Assembly: GCF_000385565.1 (NCBI RefSeq)
Contig: NC_021169.1
Coordinates: forward strand, 1,160,571-1,224,570
Length of the DNA stretch: 64,000 nt
Origin: Archaeoglobus sulfaticallidus PM70-1
GTDB lineage: Archaea; Halobacteriota; Archaeoglobi; Archaeoglobales; Archaeoglobaceae
Reading direction: 5' to 3'
Shown: piece by piece, positions 1 to 9,174 of the stretch
Layout of the letters: each line of letters starts with the position of its first letter
Numbering within the stretch: the first letter of the stretch is position 1
Made by a program: the position numbers and the translations under genes
Notes under the pieces: generated by a model
Databases searched by the model: none
What the model saw: the letters and a program-made list of their open reading frames with translations, nothing else
Told to the model about the DNA's origin: nothing

Positions 1-198
1 TCCGGGATAGATGGCATATGCAATGTCATCGATGTTGCGAAAAATATTAGCTGGAGTGCTGGAAGCTTTGAAAAGCTCGATGGATGGAACAGAGTTCTTG
101 CAATTTCAGAGACGCTTGCTTTCCTTAAAAGGCTTGTGAAGATTGGGAGAGTTGGAGAAAAGGAGATCGAGGGTGTTGTTCACTTCACCAGATCGTGA
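1..198 (+). CDS. C-terminal end of an unidentified protein (partial)
   Basis: Reading frame 1 is open from the window edge to a TGA at 196-198, giving about 65 residues with normal codon use. The start lies outside the window. The tail shows a hydrophobic/charged helix around LAFLKRLVKIGRV and no motif I can assign. Its last 19 bases overlap the end of the convergent phosphoglucose isomerase gene. Function unknown. Confidence 0.55.
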   Translation, partial: SGIDGICNVIDVAKNISWSAGSFEKLDGWNRVLAISETLAFLKRLVKIGRVGEKEIEGVVHFTRS

Positions 199-905
199 TC
201 GATCTCCTCAAAAACCTCCTCAAAAAGATCCATATTCTGCGTTGGATCAACCAGAAAATCGAGCCTGTCTGTTTTTATTAGATCGTACATGCTACCCTTA
301 AATTCCTTCGGAGCTTTAGGCTTAACAAATTTCGGCTCCGGTGCATTGTATCTCTCATTCTTTACCCATCCATTAATTGTGTAGTAGTAAACTCCACCTC
401 TCATCTGCTTGTAAGGGTCGTATATCGACGAGAAGTCCCTGCAAACCCAGTTTGCCGTCTTTATCATGTTGTCTGTTGGATTTATCATCACATGTCCATA
501 GTTGGGCGGTATGATTATCTTATCTCCCTCCTCAGCATACACTATCACGACATCCTCAATTTCGCCAAAGCTCTCACCATGTTTCTGCAGAACAAAGATC
601 GCTCTTCCCTCAATGATCTCGTAGATCTCAGGGTAGGTTATTCCATCTCCAATCTCAGGATGATAGTGCCCGAATGTCTTGATGAACTCATCCCCTATCT
701 TTCCCGGATTCGTGAATGTGTAGTCATACCTCAGCCTTTTGTTGAGGATCAGCTCCCTGTCCTCCTCGCTGAAGTAAACATCCCTGAACATCTCGTATGC
801 CGGAAAGTTCTCTTCAAGCTCTTCTGGATTTTTCAGCACAGGCTTGAGATCAAACGCGAACCTTGTTTCAGAAGTGAACCTTCTGCCGTTGATTTCGATC
901 TCCAT
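180..905 (-). CDS. pgi: Archaeal cupin-type glucose-6-phosphate isomerase
   Basis: Interconverts glucose-6-phosphate and fructose-6-phosphate in sugar metabolism. The protein belongs to the metal-dependent cupin PGI family of Euryarchaeota, unrelated to the classical enzyme. The metal-binding cluster is visible as GHYHPE, followed by Glu in YPEIYEI and a later His in PNYGHVMIN. An upstream ATG at 1049 would add 48 residues, but the family begins close to MEIEINGRRF, so I take the ATG at 903-905. Upstream of it on the minus strand is an A/T-rich TATA-like stretch. About 241 residues is somewhat longer than the usual ~190; the extra part is a charged C-terminal tail. Divergent from the TIM-barrel gene at 1000. 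Confidence 0.88.
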   Translation of the reverse strand: MEIEINGRRFTSETRFAFDLKPVLKNPEELEENFPAYEMFRDVYFSEEDRELILNKRLRYDYTFTNPGKIGDEFIKTFGHYHPEIGDGITYPEIYEIIEGRAIFVLQKHGESFGEIEDVVIVYAEEGDKIIIPPNYGHVMINPTDNMIKTANWVCRDFSSIYDPYKQMRGGVYYYTINGWVKNERYNAPEPKFVKPKAPKEFKGSMYDLIKTDRLDFLVDPTQNMDLFEEVFEEIDHDLVK

Positions 906-999
906 GTATTGGTTTTTATATTTAATCAAATAAAAACTTTCCTGTGAGGCATTAAGCCAATACCGAAAAAGTAAACATCCTTGTCGGTCACGAGCATGC

Positions 1000-1809
1000 A
1001 TGGAGTTTTTGTTTTCGAGCATGTTTCTGTATGAGTACAGCATAGACACGATAATCGATGCATGCGAGAAAGCGGGCTACGACGGGATAGAGTTCTGGGT
1101 TGAAACACCCCATTTCTGGATTAAGAGGGTTAGTCTCAAGCACAAAAACTCATCGCTTGTTGAAATGATCAAAGATAGTAGAATAAAAGCCATCCACAGC
1201 CCAGTGCTGGATTTGAATCCTGTTTCCGTGAACGATGGTGTTTGCGATTTAACCCTGAGGGAAACCCTGTACTCAATAAACCTCGCCAGGAAAGTTGGAG
1301 TCAATATCGTCACAGTTCACGCCGGGAGAAGGAGTGCTGTTAGAGAGCCGGTATGGAGCGACTATGCGTCACTCAACAACTATCTCAGAATAGCATCCAA
1401 GTACTCCAGAATAAAGAATGTGAAGCTCTGCCTTGAGAATTCAGAGCCGAGAATCAACTATCTGTGCAAGAGTGCTGAGGAGGTTAAGGAGTTCATGGAG
1501 AAATATGAGCTTTACTTCACATTCGATGTGAACCATGCCATTAAAGGGAATTACTTTTCACGCAGTTTTTTGGAACTGATTGACAGAATGGAGAACATCC
1601 ATGTAAGCGGGTATGATGCAAAGGGCAGGCATATCTCAGCCATAGGATTTGAGGACATAAAGAGAGTCCTTGAAGAGCTCTCGGACATGGGATTTAACAA
1701 AAAGATAACCGTTGAGCTTGACGATCTTGCTTACGGAAGAATGGATTTGAAGAGGAAGATCGAGATGCTCGCCAGAGAGCTTGATTATTTGAGAAAAATT
1801 TTTATCTAA
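1000..1809 (+). CDS. TIM-barrel sugar isomerase/endonuclease IV-like protein
   Basis: A 269-residue protein of the xylose isomerase-like/AP endonuclease-2 fold. Typical barrel signatures are AGYDGIEFW near the N-terminus (strand 1), VNIVTVHAG, LCLENSEPR (metal-binding Glu), FTFDVNHA (Asp/His) and ITVELDD near the end. Such archaeal proteins are usually annotated as sugar phosphate isomerase/epimerase; the real substrate is unknown. It is divergently oriented to pgi, which fits a sugar-related role but does not prove it. The start ATG at 1000 follows a short divergent intergenic region. Confidence 0.75.
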   Translation: MEFLFSSMFLYEYSIDTIIDACEKAGYDGIEFWVETPHFWIKRVSLKHKNSSLVEMIKDSRIKAIHSPVLDLNPVSVNDGVCDLTLRETLYSINLARKVGVNIVTVHAGRRSAVREPVWSDYASLNNYLRIASKYSRIKNVKLCLENSEPRINYLCKSAEEVKEFMEKYELYFTFDVNHAIKGNYFSRSFLELIDRMENIHVSGYDAKGRHISAIGFEDIKRVLEELSDMGFNKKITVELDDLAYGRMDLKRKIEMLARELDYLRKIFI

Positions 1810-1867
1810 TTTAATAAATTCGAACTAATTAGAAACATATATTCACATTTAACTTCAAATAGAACAT

Positions 1868-3802
1868 ATGAAATTGAAATTGTTTGTTGTGCTGCTGTTG
1901 ACAGCGCTGATCATCGGCTGTGTCAATATAGAAAAAGAGGCTGGAAAAGAGAAGACTGAATATGAAAAACAGGAGAAAGTAGAATACAAAACAGAATATG
2001 AGGAAATCCAGCAAAGCGAGAAAGGATTTACCAACTTCTCATCCGATGCCGAGTTTAGGGCATATCTATACAAGTCCAGATCCTATGGTTATCCAGTAAT
2101 ACTCGATGTTGCAGGGAGTGTTGCAAAAGCTCCCATGGTTACACCCATGCCCGAGGTCACACCAACACCCATGCCAACACCCATCCCTACTCCAGCACAG
2201 GTAGGTGGGAAGTATGCGTATGAATCCACTCCTGAAAGATACTCCACAACAAATGTTCAGGTTGCCGGAATAGATGAACCGGATATAGTCAAAACGGATG
2301 GTAAGAACATCTACTTCTCCAGCCGATTCTATCCATTCAGATACATGCCATATGAGAACCTGAAAACGAGGGTTATCGCAGCATTCCCGCCAGAAAATCT
2401 CACAGAACTGTTCAAGCTCGAAGATAGTGGGGAGCTTTTGCTGATGAACGGTTTACTTGTTGTGATAGGCCACGACCATATTAGTGCATACAGCACCGAA
2501 AACGGAAAGGAGCTCTGGAAGATCAAGCTTGAAAGCGAGTATGTGTCTGCCAGGCTGTACAGCGGAAAGATCTATCTGGTTACAAGGAGCTGGATAGATA
2601 GCTACCAGCCCTGCCCAATAAAGCCCGTTACCGTTGAAGGGAAACCATACACGGTCTCATGCAGGGAGATCTACCATCCAGTTGTGCCAGTGTACTCAGA
2701 TGTAGTGTACAATGTGATGATCATCAACGAGAGCGGGAAGATTGAGAAGTCCACCTCATTTGTTGGCTCAATCAGCAGATCGGTCGTTTACATGTCCAGC
2801 AATGCGATCTATGTCACATACCACCAGACAATAGACCCTGCAGACATGATGTACAGCTTCCTGATGGAGAATAAAGATCTCCTGCCAGAAAAGGTCATAG
2901 ACAGAATCAAGACCCTGAAGGAGTACAACATAAGCAAGAGAGCTAAATATGTTGAGATACAGGAGATACTGAATGAGTACAAGAGAATGCTCAGCAAGGA
3001 TGAGAGGCTGAAGTTTGAGAACGAATTCTGGAACAGGATGGAGAAATACAGAGATGAGCATAAGAGAGAGCTTGAGAAAACTCAGATCGTTAAGATATCC
3101 ACAGATCTTGAGCCATTAGCGGTTGGTGAAGTTCCGGGAGATCTGCTGAATCAGTTCTCGATGGATGAATACAAGGGATTCCTGAGGGTTGCTGTAACCC
3201 TTGGAGATACCAACGACCTCTATGTTCTCGACAGCAACATGAATGTCGTTGGATATATCATGGATTTCGGAGAAGATGAGAGGATCTTCGCCGTGAGGTT
3301 CATAGCAGATAAGGGATATGTGGTTACCTTCAGACAGACTGATCCATTCTTCGTTATGGATCTCTCCAACCCGTACAAGCCCGAGATTAAGGGAGAGCTA
3401 AAGATACCCGGGTTTTCATCCTACCTGCATCCAATATCCGACACGATCATACTTGGGATAGGAAAGGAGGGCAGCAAGGTTAAGATATCTCTCTTTGATG
3501 TCTCAGATGTTGAGAGCCCGAAAGAAATCGACAGATACATCCTCGATGAGTGGTGGACTGATGTGCTGAACAATCACCATGCCTTCCTGCTTGACAAGAA
3601 GCACGAGATATTCTTTTTGCCGGGAGGAAAGGGAGGGTACATTTTCTCGTACAAGGACGATAAGCTGAAGATGGAACGGGCGGTAGATATGCAGGCTGTA
3701 AGGGCGATCTACATAAACGATTTCCTCTATGTGATTGGTGATAAAATAGTGGTTATAGACGAGAGAACATGGAAGGATGTGAACGAGCTTGATCTGACCT
3801 GA
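1868..3802 (+). CDS. Secreted beta-propeller lipoprotein
   Basis: A 644-residue exported protein. The N-terminus has a signal peptide with lipobox LIIGC (Cys at about residue 18), then a charged segment, then a Thr/Pro linker with repeated TPMP/PTP motifs (about residues 95-112). The rest matches the archaeal 'secreted protein with C-terminal beta-propeller' family: repeated blade-like strands such as DEPDIVKTDGKNIYF, and later FLYVIGDKIVV. It probably sits on the outer face of the membrane by a lipid anchor. No enzyme motif is seen. The linker type is shared with the lipoprotein at 43462. Monocistronic, preceded by an A/T-rich promoter region. Confidence 0.8.
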   Translation: MKLKLFVVLLLTALIIGCVNIEKEAGKEKTEYEKQEKVEYKTEYEEIQQSEKGFTNFSSDAEFRAYLYKSRSYGYPVILDVAGSVAKAPMVTPMPEVTPTPMPTPIPTPAQVGGKYAYESTPERYSTTNVQVAGIDEPDIVKTDGKNIYFSSRFYPFRYMPYENLKTRVIAAFPPENLTELFKLEDSGELLLMNGLLVVIGHDHISAYSTENGKELWKIKLESEYVSARLYSGKIYLVTRSWIDSYQPCPIKPVTVEGKPYTVSCREIYHPVVPVYSDVVYNVMIINESGKIEKSTSFVGSISRSVVYMSSNAIYVTYHQTIDPADMMYSFLMENKDLLPEKVIDRIKTLKEYNISKRAKYVEIQEILNEYKRMLSKDERLKFENEFWNRMEKYRDEHKRELEKTQIVKISTDLEPLAVGEVPGDLLNQFSMDEYKGFLRVAVTLGDTNDLYVLDSNMNVVGYIMDFGEDERIFAVRFIADKGYVVTFRQTDPFFVMDLSNPYKPEIKGELKIPGFSSYLHPISDTIILGIGKEGSKVKISLFDVSDVESPKEIDRYILDEWWTDVLNNHHAFLLDKKHEIFFLPGGKGGYIFSYKDDKLKMERAVDMQAVRAIYINDFLYVIGDKIVVIDERTWKDVNELDLT

Positions 3803-3834
3803 ATTTAGCGTAATTAACTTAAATTATAAATTTT

Positions 3835-4194
3835 TTATATTTTCATATTAAGGTACTTTTCAACAATTTCGTTAAGCTTTTTCCTTGTTATTGGCTTTGG
3901 TATGATGTCTAGAGCTCCAGCTTCAAGCATCTCGTCCCCTCTAATCGGGGCGAATGCTGTTATCGCAAGAATCTTGGCTTTTGGATCTTTTTTGAGAATT
4001 TCCTTGGTCGCCTTGACACCATCCATCACCGGCATCATGACATCCATCAGCACGATGTCTGGCTTGTGCTGAAAGTACTTTTCCACCGCGGCTTTTCCGT
4101 TCTCTGCTTCAATGACCTCGTAATCTGAGAGCATTGACGCCAGGATACCTCTAAGCAAGTCATCATCATCGACAAGCAGAACCCTTGGCTTCAT
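3835..4194 (-). CDS. CheY-like response regulator receiver protein
   Basis: A 119-residue stand-alone receiver domain. The acidic pocket is DDDD at residues 9-12, the phospho-acceptor is Asp51 in LMDVMMP, the switch Thr is Thr79 in ITAFAP, and the conserved Lys is Lys100 in PKPI. No output domain is attached, so it probably acts by protein contact or in a phosphorelay. No histidine kinase lies in the window. It is convergent with the beta-propeller gene. Confidence 0.9.
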   Translation of the reverse strand: MKPRVLLVDDDDLLRGILASMLSDYEVIEAENGKAAVEKYFQHKPDIVLMDVMMPVMDGVKATKEILKKDPKAKILAITAFAPIRGDEMLEAGALDIIPKPITRKKLNEIVEKYLNMKI

Positions 4195-4254
4195 GGTCTT
4201 TCGAAGGACTTTTTAATATTTTAGTTTTTGGTTTTGATCGTCAATCAGTCTCAA

Positions 4255-4839
4255 TCAATCCTTCCTGAGTAGTCTATAGTGCTTTTCAAAAACTGGTGGT
4301 ATCTCTTGTGGACTTTCGAGAACAAAGATACCATCCATTTTTCGCAACCTCTCAACATGCTCAACATCTTCTTTTCTAACCCTGATCTTCAGGAGTTTGC
4401 CGTTCGGGAGCTTGGTAAGCACCTCTCCGGCTTTGTAGTCCGTAGGGAGGATATAGAGTGGAACATAAGCCTTCAAACCCATTAAAGCCGAGTTCGTCAG
4501 CAGGGTATCTGCTATGCCCAGACTTATCTTGGCAGTTGTGTTTGCAGTAGCGGGAGCGATTATCATGAACTCAAACTTTCCGGTCTGAATCTGGCCAGCG
4601 AGAAATGGGGAGTTGGCGTTCTTTTCAACATATACTTTCTCAAAAGAGCTTTTAAGATCGTTATATATCCTATAGAACTTCATCACCTGCTCTCCAGCTT
4701 TAGATAAGTAAACCCTGATTTCCAGATCATCGTATTTGCTGTTTATCTCCTTCATTATTGCGAGAATCTCTTCAAGTCTGTCACCAGCACCGGTAATTCC
4801 CCACGCAACTCGCATAGTTTTTTCTTCAATTTCTTCCAT
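4255..4839 (-). CDS. afpA: Archaeoflavoprotein AfpA
   Basis: A 194-residue FMN-binding flavoprotein. The N-terminus RVAWGITGAGDRL matches the phosphate-binding start of the family, and the central IIAPATANTTAKISLGIAD is the conserved flavin-binding segment shared with the wider flavoprotein (Dfp-like) superfamily. In Archaeoglobus the family member accepts electrons from reduced ferredoxin. An inner ATG at residue 9 is possible, but a TATA-like TTTTTAATT about 28 bases before the ATG at 4839 supports a leaderless start there. No clear operon partner. Confidence 0.82.
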   Translation of the reverse strand: MEEIEEKTMRVAWGITGAGDRLEEILAIMKEINSKYDDLEIRVYLSKAGEQVMKFYRIYNDLKSSFEKVYVEKNANSPFLAGQIQTGKFEFMIIAPATANTTAKISLGIADTLLTNSALMGLKAYVPLYILPTDYKAGEVLTKLPNGKLLKIRVRKEDVEHVERLRKMDGIFVLESPQEIPPVFEKHYRLLRKD

Positions 4840-5220
4840 AAATCAAGTCTGAAAGGTGAATTAAAAACATTTCCAGATGGGGGCTGTGTCTATCATCTCG
4901 CTTCATTTATATTAATTCTCAACAAAAATTCTCAGAGCATAACATAAAATCCTCAAAAGAATCTCTGTTGCTGTTTATTTGCGATACATGTAGGAGTTGT
5001 TGAGATATAAATATTCCAAAAACGACAGAAATTTATACTTTATGTGAGTTTAAAGAATTTGAGTAAGATTAAGAGCCTCTGGACATGCTGAGAGATGGAA
5101 AGCATCTGGAATGAGTATGTATGCAATGCGGATATAACCTCCAGTTTAGAGGTATATACGCAAGGGTATATGAACAAGTTGTCCGAAGTTCGGCTTGGTG
5201 GCTAAAATGGTGGTGAAATT
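4840..5220. other. Intergenic region before the accessory cassettes
   Basis: About 380 bases without a supported gene. It holds the afpA promoter at the left. Near 5180-5195 there is an imperfect palindrome CCGAAGTTCGG that resembles words in the spacers at 6913, 7553 and 8333. GGTGG/GGTGAAATT just before 5221 serves as the ribosome site of the next gene. I see nothing else. Confidence 0.5.
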
Positions 5221-6912
5221 ATGAGAAACAAAAAAGAAACTATCAGAAAATTTGTGAGCTTGATTAACAATGAAGAAGAACAGGGCGGTCTTTGGTTGCC
5301 AAATATCCAACGATATTTTATCTGGAGTAAAGAACAGATAGAAAGGCTCTTTGATTCAATAATGAGGGAATACCCTATAGGAAATCTTTTAATTTGGAAA
5401 ACAAAAGAACCCGTAAAAATGAGAAAATTTATCGATAACTATAGAGACGGATTAAAACTAACTGATTTTTATGTTCCAAAAAATGAAAAAATAAAGTTGC
5501 TTGTATTAGATGGGCAGCAAAGATTGCAAAGCCTGTTCATTGCTTTAAAAGGTAGCTATAATGGAGATGAATTGTATTTCAATGTGTTAAGTGGAAAAGA
5601 AGAAAAAGAAGATGTTAAATTTGAATTTAAATTTATAAATCCCACTAAAGCTGATATAAAACAAGGATGGGTGAAAGTAAAGGATATCGTATACGACAAT
5701 AGGGAATACGATGAGATTGCAGAAAATATTGTCGAGAAAATTGAAACTAAAAGACCTCTATCTCCTCTTTCTGAAAAGGAGAAAAGACTCATAAGAAAAA
5801 ATGTACTGAAACTTATTAAGGAATTCAGAGATAAAGAGAATATAGCGTACACAGAGTTGGATAGCGTAGACAATCCAGAGATATATACACTAAATGACGT
5901 AGTTGAAATTTTTATAAGAGCAAACTCTGGAGGCACTCCTTTAAGTAAGTCAGATCTAATGTTTTCTCTTCTAACAGCAAATTGGGAGGAGGTAGAGGAA
6001 GATTTAACAAATTTCTTGGAAGAACTTAATGGGACAGCATTTGATTTTGGTAGAGACTTTGTGTTAAAGACGAGCCTTATCCTCATTGGAGCTGGGGCAA
6101 AATACGATGTAATGAAATTTAGAAAAGAAAAAAATTTGAAAGAATTGCAAAATAATTGGGAAGAAATTAAAAAATCAATCAAAGAAATTAAAGATTTTCT
6201 TTGTAAATATACATTCATAAGAGATGATAAAGCACTTCCAAGCTACTTAGCTTTAATTCCATTAATATACTTCAATTACAGATATCCCGAGAAATGGAGA
6301 CAGTCTAATAAAGAAACATTAGCAAAATGGCTCACAAGAGTGCTTTTGACTGGTGCGTTTTCTGGAAGCTCGGATACTTTATTAGATGCTCTTATTAGAA
6401 AAATAGATGAGAGAGGAGACTTCGACATAGGTACTATTAACGCTGAAATTATAAATAGAGGTAGAACGATAAGCATATCGGAGGATTCTCTTTTAGATAC
6501 ATATTATGGAGACAAGAAGTTGTATCTCATATTTGCTTTGTGGTATCAGGATGTTAATTTTAAACCCGCGTATGAAGGAAATCTCCCATGGGTGGATCAT
6601 ATTTTTCCTCAATCTAAACTAAAAGAAATTAAAGAAATAAATCCAGAAACAGGTAGAAAAATTATGAAGTATAAATGGTGGGATAGAGACCAAATTGCGA
6701 ATTTAATGCTTCTTTCTGCTGAAGAGAATAGAGATGAAAAGAAAGATAAATTACCACAGGAATGGCTAAGGGATAAAGATGATGAGTATTTCGAAATTCA
6801 TTTGATTCCAAAAGATAGAGAATTATGGAAAATAGAAAACTATGAAAAGTTCATAGAGGTACGGAAAAAGCTGATTGTAGATAAATTTAAAAAAATGGGG
6901 TTATTAACATGA
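5221..6912 (+). CDS. DUF262/HNH (GmrSD-like) restriction protein
   Basis: A 563-residue protein with the two-part layout of GmrSD-type modification-dependent restriction enzymes. The N-terminal DUF262 region carries YPIGNLLIWK and the signature LVLDGQQRLQSL (about residues 90-102), seen as a ParB-like NTP-binding fold. The C-terminal part has WVDHIFPQS, then NLMLLSAEEN and KKDKLP, the pattern of a DUF1524-type HNH nuclease (about residues 455-520). The likely role is defence against modified phage DNA. The gene is markedly A/T-rich against its core neighbours, suggesting recent transfer, and it opens a run of accessory genes separated by palindromic spacers. Confidence 0.82.
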   Translation: MRNKKETIRKFVSLINNEEEQGGLWLPNIQRYFIWSKEQIERLFDSIMREYPIGNLLIWKTKEPVKMRKFIDNYRDGLKLTDFYVPKNEKIKLLVLDGQQRLQSLFIALKGSYNGDELYFNVLSGKEEKEDVKFEFKFINPTKADIKQGWVKVKDIVYDNREYDEIAENIVEKIETKRPLSPLSEKEKRLIRKNVLKLIKEFRDKENIAYTELDSVDNPEIYTLNDVVEIFIRANSGGTPLSKSDLMFSLLTANWEEVEEDLTNFLEELNGTAFDFGRDFVLKTSLILIGAGAKYDVMKFRKEKNLKELQNNWEEIKKSIKEIKDFLCKYTFIRDDKALPSYLALIPLIYFNYRYPEKWRQSNKETLAKWLTRVLLTGAFSGSSDTLLDALIRKIDERGDFDIGTINAEIINRGRTISISEDSLLDTYYGDKKLYLIFALWYQDVNFKPAYEGNLPWVDHIFPQSKLKEIKEINPETGRKIMKYKWWDRDQIANLMLLSAEENRDEKKDKLPQEWLRDKDDEYFEIHLIPKDRELWKIENYEKFIEVRKKLIVDKFKKMGLLT

Positions 6913-7066
6913 CGTTGCCGAGCCAAACTCTCCGTTTGCTTCAGTGCTATAGCACTTGGATAACAGGCGGATAGGTGGCTTAGCTATGCTACGCCCAAAT
7001 TTGCTTCGCAAACTTCACATATCCCCAGAACACTATCGGAAATCGCATGTATAAAGGGATGAAATT
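6913..7066. repeat. Palindromic spacer of the cassette run (1)
   Basis: No gene. It contains GCTACGCCCAAAT followed by a hairpin TTTGC-TTC-GCAAA, and outer imperfect arms GGATAACAGGCGGATAGG versus CATATCCCC...CACTATC. The word (G/A)CT(C/A)CGCCCAA followed by a small hairpin also occurs in the spacers at 7553 and 8333, so the three belong to one sequence family. The layout recalls cassette recombination sites or a non-autonomous palindromic element; this is inference. Confidence 0.5.
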
Positions 7067-7552
7067 ATGGGTGAGATAAAGTATAAGCCAATAGGAATCA
7101 TTCATTCTCCATTCAAAGAACCCAAAGGAACACCTATACAACCCACTGCTGCTAGAGGTATTGATGGAGCAGTTGAGGTATTCCCGGAGTATGCTGAAGG
7201 CTTAAAAGATCTTGAAGGTTTTTCTCACATCATTTTGATATACCACTTCCATTTAGTCAAAAAACCGTCGTTAAAAGTAAAGCCGTTTATGGATAACCAA
7301 ATACGTGGAGTATTCTCAACACGAGCTCCAAGCAGACCGAATCCAATCGGTATTTCGGTAGTGCATCTTGTCAGGATTGAAGGAAACATACTATACATTC
7401 GAGATGTGGATATTGTAGATGGAACTCCTCTTTTGGATATTAAGCCCTATGTCCCTGAATTTGATGTGAGAGGGGTTGAGAAGATAGGATGGCTTGAGAA
7501 AAATGTGCACAAACTTTCAACATCAAAAGACGATGGGAGATTCACAGAATGA
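7067..7552 (+). CDS. trmO: TrmO/TsaA-family tRNA methyltransferase-like protein
   Basis: A 161-residue protein of the TsaA/TrmO (YaeB, VirR-like) family. In bacteria TrmO uses SAM to methylate N6-threonylcarbamoyladenosine at tRNA-Thr position 37. Family signatures are IGIIHSPFKEP at the start, FSHIILIYHFH in the middle, and FSTRAPSRPNPIGIS, which is the best-conserved block, followed by DIVDGTPLLDIKPYVP. The protein is complete as the short archaeal form. It sits alone between two palindromic spacers, so it may be a mobile cassette rather than part of an operon. The ribosome site GGGATGAAATT precedes the ATG. Confidence 0.82.
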   Translation: MGEIKYKPIGIIHSPFKEPKGTPIQPTAARGIDGAVEVFPEYAEGLKDLEGFSHIILIYHFHLVKKPSLKVKPFMDNQIRGVFSTRAPSRPNPIGISVVHLVRIEGNILYIRDVDIVDGTPLLDIKPYVPEFDVRGVEKIGWLEKNVHKLSTSKDDGRFTE

Positions 7553-7678
7553 TTGTGGACACGAGGTTATGCTTTGCTCCGCCCAAGCCCTTACGGGCCT
7601 CGCATACCAGTGAAAATGAAATGCCCATGCCCACTTTGGAAAAGGATTTAAAAGTTGAAGTAGAAATTAGGTGCGAAT
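7553..7678. repeat. Palindromic spacer of the cassette run (2)
   Basis: Contains GCTCCGCCCAAG followed by the hairpin GCCC-TTAC-GGGC and flanking arms GGTTATGC / GCATACC. Same architecture as the spacers at 6913 and 8333. No coding potential seen. Confidence 0.5.
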
Positions 7679-7987
7679 ATGATAAGGGATATATCAGTTG
7701 ATGGAATAAAAAGAATCCTCAAAAAACATGAAAAGGAGCTAAAAGAGAAATTCGGAGTTAAAGAGATTGGCGTGTTCGGCTCCTATGTAAGAGGAGAGCA
7801 GAAAAAAGATAGCGATATTGACATCCTCGTTGAATTTTATCCACAAACAGAGATGGATTTAATAAAATTTGTTGAGCTTGAAGAATATCTATCTGAGTTA
7901 TTGGGAATAAAAGTTGATCTGGTAATGAAGTCTGCCCTTAAACCACGGATAGGGAAGCGGATATTGAAAGAGGTTGTTTATATTTGA
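7679..7987 (+). CDS. mntA: MntA-type minimal nucleotidyltransferase antitoxin
   Basis: A 102-residue minimal nucleotidyltransferase. The catalytic motif GSX10DXD is complete: GSYVRGEQKKDSDID (about residues 35-49), with a third acidic position further on in VDLVM. In HepT/MntA pairs this protein neutralises the HEPN RNase by AMPylating it. The stop overlaps the TTG start of the following HepT frame by TTGA, showing translational coupling. Confidence 0.87.
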   Translation: MIRDISVDGIKRILKKHEKELKEKFGVKEIGVFGSYVRGEQKKDSDIDILVEFYPQTEMDLIKFVELEEYLSELLGIKVDLVMKSALKPRIGKRILKEVVYI

Positions 7988-8332
7988 AAAGAGAAGCCGG
8001 TGACTTTGTTGAAAATATCGTTAATGCTATGAATAAAGCGTTAAAGTTTGTTGAAGGTATGTCTTATGAGGAATTCGCCAAAGATGACAAAACTATTTTT
8101 GCCGTTATCAGGGCTATTGAAATAATTGGAGAAGCTGTAAAAAAACATACCTGACGATATAAGGAAGAAATATCCCGAAATTCCTTGGAAGGGAATGGCT
8201 GGAATGAGAGACAAAGTTATCCATGGCTATTTTGGAGTAGATATAAAAGTTGTGTGGGACACTGTTATAAAGAGAATTCCGGAAGTCAAACCACTGTTTG
8301 AGAGGATGTTAGAGGAGCTGGAGGAGAAATAA
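7984..8332 (+). pseudogene. hepT: HepT-type HEPN RNase toxin, frameshifted at an A7 run
   Basis: The frame from TTG 7984 reads about 56 residues with FAVIRAIEIIGEA and then stops at 8152. Shifting one base at the A7 run 8139-8145 restores VKNIPDDIRKKYPEIPWKGM and the toxin motif RDKVIHGY (RX4HXY), ending at 8330-8332. With six A residues the gene would be an intact ~115-residue DUF86/HepT protein. So it is either a true one-base insertion or a homopolymer error. The partner is the MntA gene upstream. If really broken, only the antitoxin remains functional. Confidence 0.8.
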
Positions 8333-8501
8333 ATTGACGCTGGTGGGCTTTGGCTTTGCGTGCTTCGCACTTTGTTCTATCGGGATCACTTAACAGCAGA
8401 CATACGGCTCCCGTTCACTCCGCCCAAGTTCGGCAAAGCCGTACGGTTAAAATTATAATGTTTCTTGTTAGAGGGGGTGTTGTGAAGATGGAGGGATACT
8501 C
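8333..8501. repeat. Palindromic spacer of the cassette run (3)
   Basis: Contains a GTGC-TTC-GCAC hairpin, then ACTTAAC (8388-8394 region, fits RYYYAAC), then ACTCCGCCCAAG, the hairpin CGGC-AAA-GCCG, and GGTTAAAA at the far side. The outer parts TTAAC...TACGGCT and AGCCGTACGGTTAA can pair. This is the spacer most like an attC-type site, with about 60 bases between the two arms. GGAGGGA near 8490 is the ribosome site of the next gene. Confidence 0.45.
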
Positions 8502-8972
8502 ATGGGAAAAAGATTTCTTATTTTTAACGTATTAGTTGCATTAGTATACATGGTTTTGGCAATTCTAATTTCGTTTATATTTGCTTTTCCTGGTTTTGGT
8601 GTGTTGATTTTACCGCAACCATTTCTGGATGTCGTTAGAGGAAGATGGACTCTAGCTTACAATCCTGTAAGCTTATCAGCTATTCCATGGGCTTTCTATA
8701 TAATAGCGATCCATTGCGTGTATTATAATTATCTTGGTAAGTCTTATCTGTCGGATGTTCTGTCGGATGTTAAAGCACCAGTACTCGGTGGCATTTCCGT
8801 TTTAGTTCTAAATTTAATACTTATTCTAACAGGATGTTCAGATATAGATTTACACATTCTGCTTTTAAACTACATGTCTGAACCCATATATTGGATATCT
8901 GCTATACTTGTAAATGTAGTGGTTGAAGGTATAGCATTTAAGATTGCCAGAAAGATTAGTATCCCGAATTAA
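8502..8972 (+). CDS. Small integral membrane protein, unknown function
   Basis: 156 residues with about four hydrophobic segments (roughly residues 6-35, 58-75, 93-112 and 128-148), so a polytopic membrane protein. No motif recognised. GGAGGGA six bases before the ATG at 8502 fixes the start. A/T-rich like the other genes of the 5.1-8.9 kb accessory stretch and preceded by a palindromic spacer. Confidence 0.6.
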   Translation: MGKRFLIFNVLVALVYMVLAILISFIFAFPGFGVLILPQPFLDVVRGRWTLAYNPVSLSAIPWAFYIIAIHCVYYNYLGKSYLSDVLSDVKAPVLGGISVLVLNLILILTGCSDIDLHILLLNYMSEPIYWISAILVNVVVEGIAFKIARKISIPN

Positions 8973-9174
8973 CTTTACACCCGAGCAAACCTGTGCGAGG
9001 AAGCTAACAAACAAGGACATACCCAGAATAGTGAAACAATGGCTGAAAGGAAAACCGGTAAGAAATAGCTGGATTTTTCACTGCAAGGCAGAGAATCGAT
9101 AATAATCAAGTTCAGAGAAACAGGCAAACCCCCCAGATGAGAAACTTTTTTATTCTGTAAACCTACTTTGAAAT

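Noticed and set aside
5221-8501. Claim of a true integron
   Set aside because: No integron integrase in the window and the spacers fit attC only loosely, so I report them as cassette-like repeats only.
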